Shown piece by piece: positions 10,801 through 64,000 of a stretch of DNA of 64,000 bases. Source of the stretch: Flaccisagitta enflata (Eukaryota; Chaetognatha; Sagittoidea; Aphragmophora); NCBI GenBank assembly GCA_965153355.1, contig OZ231128.1, forward strand, positions 37,448,001 through 37,512,000, given 5' to 3'. The notes beneath the pieces were generated by a model. The model searched no databases, was not told where the DNA came from, and was given only the letters and a program-made list of their open reading frames with translations. The position numbers and the translations under genes were made by a program. The stretch's first letter is position 1; each line of letters begins with the position of its first letter.

Positions 10801-10839
10801 ATCCGTAGCAAATAAGTGAGAAAAGAAGATTGAAACAAA
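9336..10839. other. Region between divergent genes
   Basis: This lies between the minus-strand ATG at 9335 and the tetraspanin ATG at 10840, so both promoters should be here. I see no clear TATA box. It holds GA and CT tracts (about 9510-9530 and 10365-10425) and a 33-base poly-A run at 10766-10798 close to the tetraspanin start. Confidence 0.4.
10766..10798. repeat. Poly-A run (33 bases)
   Basis: An uninterrupted A tract about 40 bases upstream of the tetraspanin ATG. Confidence 0.9.
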
Positions 10840-59487
<48,648 letters not shown>

Positions 59488-60294
59488 CAAATGGAAACAA
59501 AAGATTTGAAAATGACTAGCAAAGACAAAGACAAAAGTTTGTCGATCAATGTTTTGGCCGCCCATGGCCCATAAAAGGATTTTCCTTCTTGACGTCATTT
59601 CTCATAAAGCTGTGGTTAAATCAAAATGAAAAGGAATTAAAAAAAGTTTGATGGCTCATGTACTTCGGACATTTCCACTGAAACTTATGTACTTAATTTG
59701 GCCCTTATTGAAGAGGCAATCTCCCGTTGGATTAAAAACGGGACACGTCGGTTACAGAAAGCCGTTCCACTTGTTGAACGAATTAAACATTAGTTCAATT
59801 TGTTTTGATGCTTGAAAAAAATAAGATTGATAAAATGTGTTGATTCATCCTTTCCTTAAGAGCGGACATTGTAACTTACTGTACGAACGTAGGGGTCATT
59901 GCGTTCAAAAATGATTTTTTCCGTTCCTGAAAAAAAAATCCCATTTCATGTCAGACAAATGAATATTTGTTTTTTCCTCATTCACTGTTTCTCATGAAAA
60001 TAATTTTGTGATGAATCTGTTACCATCTCCTTGCCTATCCACGATTCTTTTTGTCGATTATAAATGAAAATATTAAACGATTCAGTTCTTTATTATTCAA
60101 CGGCGTGAAGTTCACTTTCAATGATTAGTCCAGAAGGCTGTCTTGTAAACATAGTTTAGAGTTCCGTCTCTTGATCCATGACACTTCATCCAGTGCACTA
60201 CATTCTCATGAGCCTACTATCAATAACAACAATCAACATGTTATTTCCACTTATTGCCTTTCGGTCGTGTATACGAAGAATGTCGTCACCCTAC
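59488..60294. other. Region downstream of tetraspanin
   Basis: Probable 3' untranslated and intergenic sequence. No further gene and no clear poly(A) signal are seen. Confidence 0.45.
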
Positions 60295-60375
60295 TATCTC
60301 AAAGTCTCGCAATCTCTCCGTCTCGCAGCCTCGCAATCTCACAGTCTTGTAATCTTACGATCTCAATTTCACGGT
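60295..60375. repeat. Short CAATCTC-type tandem repeat
   Basis: Units such as ctcgcaatctcacagtct, related to the 16-bp array at 61690-61990. Confidence 0.75.
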
Positions 60376-60442
60376 CTTGTTCCTTCCACTGCTGTCTGAC
60401 ACAGGATTTGAGATTTAAGACTGACATCACTCTGTTCTTTTT

Positions 60443-60675
60443 AGTCGCGTGCTACGCGACTCTATAACCCACTTTTCGGTCGGTCCGTCGGTCGGTCGGT
60501 CCGTCACAAAAAGGTTTTAAAGGCTTTTCATTGCGTTTTTTTGCCTCTGAATAGTATAAAAGTAACTTGGACAAGTAAACAACTATTTCAAATGTCTTTT
60601 TGAAGAAAAAAAATTGTTTGCCTGTCTGTCTGCCTGACTTTTTTTGAAAGTGCCGACGCACGCGACTTAGGTCTA
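60443..60675 (+). mobile_element. Hairpin element, AGTCGCGTGC variant
   Basis: It starts AGTCGCGTGCTACGCGACT, has GGTCGGTCCGTCGG repeats and ends with the distal arm GCACGCGACT; the terminal hairpin is decayed (gtctaatgacctt). Confidence 0.8.
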
Positions 60676-60822
60676 ATGACCTTGTTTTTCAATTTTTTCG
60701 CTGGTCACGGGTATACAAACCAAGAACCATCCAATGGAAATTATCCCTAAAGCTCTTTTAAAAAAAAACTATTTTTGCATTTAAGTTTGACTCATTTTTC
60801 ACAGCATATTGTTTAATCTTAT

Positions 60823-61167
60823 AGAATTTCCTTACGCAGATTTAGATGTTCTGCAAATACTATTTTAAGTGCACCTAATAGATCATCGGAGAATGTCTTT
60901 TTAAAACTTTTGTACACAATTTGTGTTCCTAACTTAACTTACGCACGTGAAGCTGTGCTAGCAGACAATTTCATCCACTGAATGTTGCTTTAAATGATTG
61001 TATTCAGGAGATTTTTGGTCGAGACCGCTGGGAGAGCATGGACTTTTTAAGAAATGAACTTGGCTATCCTTCCCTGACAGAAATCTTCAATAATCGCCTA
61101 CGTAAATTTCACGATTGTATGCACTTTCTAAGAAACAATACTTTGAATTTTCTTAATTCTATGTTGA
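60823..61167 (+). pseudogene. LINE reverse-transcriptase C-terminal fragment, frameshifted
   Basis: Frame 1 (60823-60978) reads RRFRCSANTILSAP, then FLKLLYTICVPNLTYA and ADNFIH before a TGA. Frame 2 continues HPLNVALNDCIQEIFGRDRW, then ESMDFLRNELGYPSLTEIF and FLRNNTLNFLNS. The N-x-I-L, P-x-L-T-Y and IFG-x-x-R/W-E-S pattern is what I recall at the end of LINE reverse transcriptases. One small indel near 60970 joins the two. Confidence 0.68.
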
Positions 61168-61689
61168 TCAAAGACTTTCTTTGTTTTTTTTTTCTTTCCC
61201 TTTCCTTACTCTTTGTTCCCCCCCCCTCAATTAGCCTAGAGTATAGAATTGTGTTTTGGGGTGTGAACTGTCTTCGTGATGGATAAAAGATCATTATAGG
61301 TCGCACTGCATGGTTTTGAAACAAAATAAAATTTTCATTTTTAAGCCACCATTCCAAAAATCATAACGGTGGCTCAAAATATAAAAATCTTAATTTTTAT
61401 CCAAACCATATAGTGCCACTTATCAAATGAAAGGATTAACAATATGCTGTCAAAAAATGAGTCAAACCATCCAAGCAACCTGTAAAATTCTTAATGCAAT
61501 ATGAAGCTAAAAATCCTGAATTCTTCAATTTTTCAAAAAGCGCTCTAGGGATGATTTTCCACTGGATGTTTCTTAGTGTGTGTACCCATGACTAACACAA
61601 AAATACAAAAAACCCAGAGTGATGTCATTCTTGACTCAAACCCTATGTCAGACAGCATTGATTCTTCGCCTACTAGCAGCCTTACGGTC
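61168..61689. other. Non-coding
   Basis: A+T-rich sequence with no gene or clear element. Confidence 0.45.
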
Positions 61690-61990
61690 TTGTAATTTCA
61701 CGGCCTTGTAATCTCGAGGTTTTGATGTCTTACAATCTCATGTTCTCTCAATCTCATACTTCCGTAATGTCAAAGTATCGCAATCTCACGGTCTCGCACT
61801 CTCACAGTCTTGCAATCTCATGGTCGTACAATCTTAGGGTCTTACGATCTCACGGTCTCGCAATCTCACGGTCTCGCACTCTCACGGTCTCGCAATCTCA
61901 CGGTCTCGCAATCTCACAGTCTCGCACTCTCACGGTCTCGCAGTTTCTCGTAATCTCGGCGTCTTATGGTCTCAAGATCTCAAGGTCGTT
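61690..61990. repeat. 16-bp minisatellite (CGCAATCTCACGGTCT)
   Basis: About 18 imperfect units of 15-16 bp alternating caatctcacggtctcg and cactctcacagtctcg. Confidence 0.9.
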
Positions 61991-62149
61991 TCACGCAACA
62001 GAGACGAAGAAGAAGAAGCAACATTCCAATTTCTTGTGACATTTACAACCAGAAATTGGAAGAAGAAGAAGGGGAAGTAGAAACCTGTCATCCAAGGATC
62101 GCAAATGGTCATCAGTACCCGTTGCCCTGCTTGAATAAAACCAGAGCCT

Positions 62150-62515
62150 CAGGGGGCTTTTAGGGCTGATTTAAGATACAGGAGGGCAGAAATTGGGCTT
62201 TGGATAGATATGAGAAGTGGAAGCTTTCCACTCTTCTTCCTAGAAGGATTCATACGAGATTTGAATCCTGATAAGTCACATTTGAGAATTAGATTGAGGC
62301 TTAAGCCAGCAAATTCGAGGCCTGAGGTGGTAATTTTAAGGCCTGAGAGGATGAATTGTAGTCTAAGGGGTTGGAAAGTTAGTCTAATTGGGCTGGATTG
62401 GGCTTGAGACTTGAGAGTCATAAGGGGGAAAGATAGGAAAAAAAGTATAGACACATTGATCTAAAAATTCTTTTTTGCTAAAGAACATCGGCCCTCTGGG
62501 GCCGCTGCCCAATAA
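62150..62515. mobile_element. Minisatellite-core element, partial
   Basis: A degenerate aggcctgagrggtrattttaa core ends with CATCGGCCCTCTGGGGCCGC-TGCCCAATAAGG, matching the right end of the elements at 12470-13080 and 38759-39470. Confidence 0.55.
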
Positions 62516-62555
62516 GGGAAAGAGAGGAAGAGGCAGATAAGTGTGGAAAAAGAAA

Positions 62556-62557
<2 letters not shown>

Positions 62558-62650
<93 letters not shown>
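62558..62650. repeat. (GA)n microsatellite
   Basis: About 85 bp of GA. Confidence 0.93.
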
Positions 62651-63176
62651 AATAAACTAGGAGAGGAAATAAACTAAAAAAAAAGAGGCGGAAACTGAAA
62701 AAATATGGGAACCGAAAAAAATCAAAATGGGAGCAGTGCGTACGATAGGGCCAACCACTCCAGGTCGAATTTCGGACTAGGTGATTTTTTATTCAAGTTC
62801 TTTGTTTGGTTACCTCTGGCTCTGCTTTAAAGCTATGTAACTTCTAAAACGATTCTGCTCTGTTTCCATGATTTACATTTAGGAAGTATGATTGTTGCTA
62901 CTCTACGCACAGTGACACAGTAATGACACATCGTTGCCCTGTTGGGCTTGTATGGAGTTCTGTATATCTACGACTAAATAGTTAAGATTAAAAGAGAGGA
63001 TAACGTCATTCTCTGCTACGTCTTGCGTGTTCGTGTTCCGAGTCGTAACAACATTTCCCGCTCCAATCTTCTGGAATTTTCTTGCTTCGGCTTGAAAAGC
63101 GAATCTTCTCCGTTTTTGGTCGTTGCCATGGAAAAAAGAAACTGAGTCTACCATTACCAACTGCAAAGCCACTCCT

Positions 63177-63177
63177 G

Positions 63178-63220
<43 letters not shown>

Positions 63221-63275
63221 GTCATCGTCATCGTCATCATCATCATCATCATCATCGTCATCGTCATCGTCATCG

Positions 63276-63318
<43 letters not shown>

Positions 63319-63329
63319 GAATTAAGAAC

Positions 63330-63390
<61 letters not shown>

Positions 63391-63475
63391 CGATGATGAT
63401 GATGATGATAATGATGACGACCTTGACGTTACAATGATGGTTATGATGATGATGATGATGATATTGCGCAGTTCT
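63177..63475. repeat. (CAT)n and (GAT)n inverted pair
   Basis: About 140 bp of CAT with CGT interruptions, a 15-bp spacer (gaattaagaacagg region, 63320-63332), then about 140 bp of GAT. The two are reverse complements and could form a hairpin of over 100 bp. Confidence 0.93.
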
Positions 63476-63679
63476 TTGATCCTAGGAGTCGCATGTTGGC
63501 GTGTCGTTCGAGTTTCTGGCTGCCCCTTTACACTGGATGTCGTGTCAATGGGTGGAATTCGTGTTATCATAGTCCATAAATGCCGAGTCGCAATGGCTAA
63601 TTTCAGTACCAATGCAATGTTGCCGTTTTATCGTTTCTAGATTCGACGAACAATGGTAAAAGAAAAAAAAACACTATTT

Positions 63680-63790
63680 AGTCACGGACACGCGACTCAA
63701 GAACTTGCCGTGTCGGTCGGTCAGTTGGTCACGTAACATTTCTGTTTCCGCTCCTGCCTACCCGTCCGTGACTGGGGAAGGTATACGGCC
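63680..63790 (+). mobile_element. Hairpin element, AGTCACG variant
   Basis: AGTCACGGACACGCGACT at the start and GTCCGTGACTGG at the distal arm, followed by GTATACGGCC. The distal arm matches the A of the 5' arm, while the proximal arm does not. Confidence 0.82.
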
Positions 63791-64000
63791 ATGTTTGTGA
63801 ATGGAACAAATATTTCATGTTTATTACCATCAGCAAGTAGACTCCTTTTTAGCGGAAATGGATAAACGTTTATCAGTTTTGGCGAAAGTCTAGAAGCAAC
63901 CCTGTAAGTCGATCTGCCCGTCCGTCGGACTATTCTTGGTCGAAATCGTATCATTTCCATTATCTTCACTGAATGCTCGGGCTTTCTCAGCTCCATCGTG

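Noticed and set aside
60171-62039. CRISPR-like array from evenly spaced CAATCTCACGGTCTCG units
   Set aside because: The units are contiguous 15-16 bp tandem copies without unique spacers, in a eukaryotic context.

Overview
The window looks like nuclear DNA of an invertebrate animal. Genes have GT-AG introns up to about 22 kb, there is no operon structure, non-coding DNA is full of very long simple repeats (one CT run is about 480 bp), and remnants of LINE and Penelope-like retroelements, inverted-repeat elements and short hairpin elements are abundant. I cannot assign a phylum.

Layout. (1) 950-9335, minus strand: a six-exon gene related to a transposase-like family that I recall from memory (CxC/H, DFAE, DxCxxQF and HGK motifs). 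It has an AT-hook N terminus and 15-bp minisatellites that encode an in-register S/T/P/A pentapeptide in two separate exons. It is broken by two exact 16-bp tandem duplications, one in-frame TAA and a frame change between two arrays. (2) 10840-59487, plus strand: a tetraspanin gene of eight exons, about 249 codons, spread over 48.6 kb. (3) Inside its 20.4-kb second intron, on the same strand: a single-exon gene for a membrane-anchored NlpC/P60-LRAT-like protein (44173-45105), then a kelch-repeat ORF (45816-46802), plus remnants of a LINE and of a Penelope-like GIY-YIG domain and a tRNA-like Pol III unit. (4) 59488-64000: no intact gene; a frameshifted LINE reverse-transcriptase tail, 16-bp and tetranucleotide arrays, and a (CAT)n/(GAT)n inverted pair.

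The most interesting repeat is a family of about 20 short elements of 110-200 bp. Each starts with a small hairpin (AGTCGCG-loop-CGCGACT), has a CCGT/CGGT tract in the middle, repeats the second hairpin arm near its 3' end, and finishes with a GGCCGTGTATCCGGCC hairpin. The three arm copies co-vary from element to element. One copy sits inside a LINE reading frame and shows the insertion point exactly; another is split by a TA-flanked element in its 3' hairpin loop. The architecture resembles the HINE (non-autonomous Helentron) plan.

The tetraspanin, the NlpC/LRAT-like gene and the kelch ORF have no evident functional link beyond nesting. The nested pair are neighbours 0.7 kb apart on the same strand.
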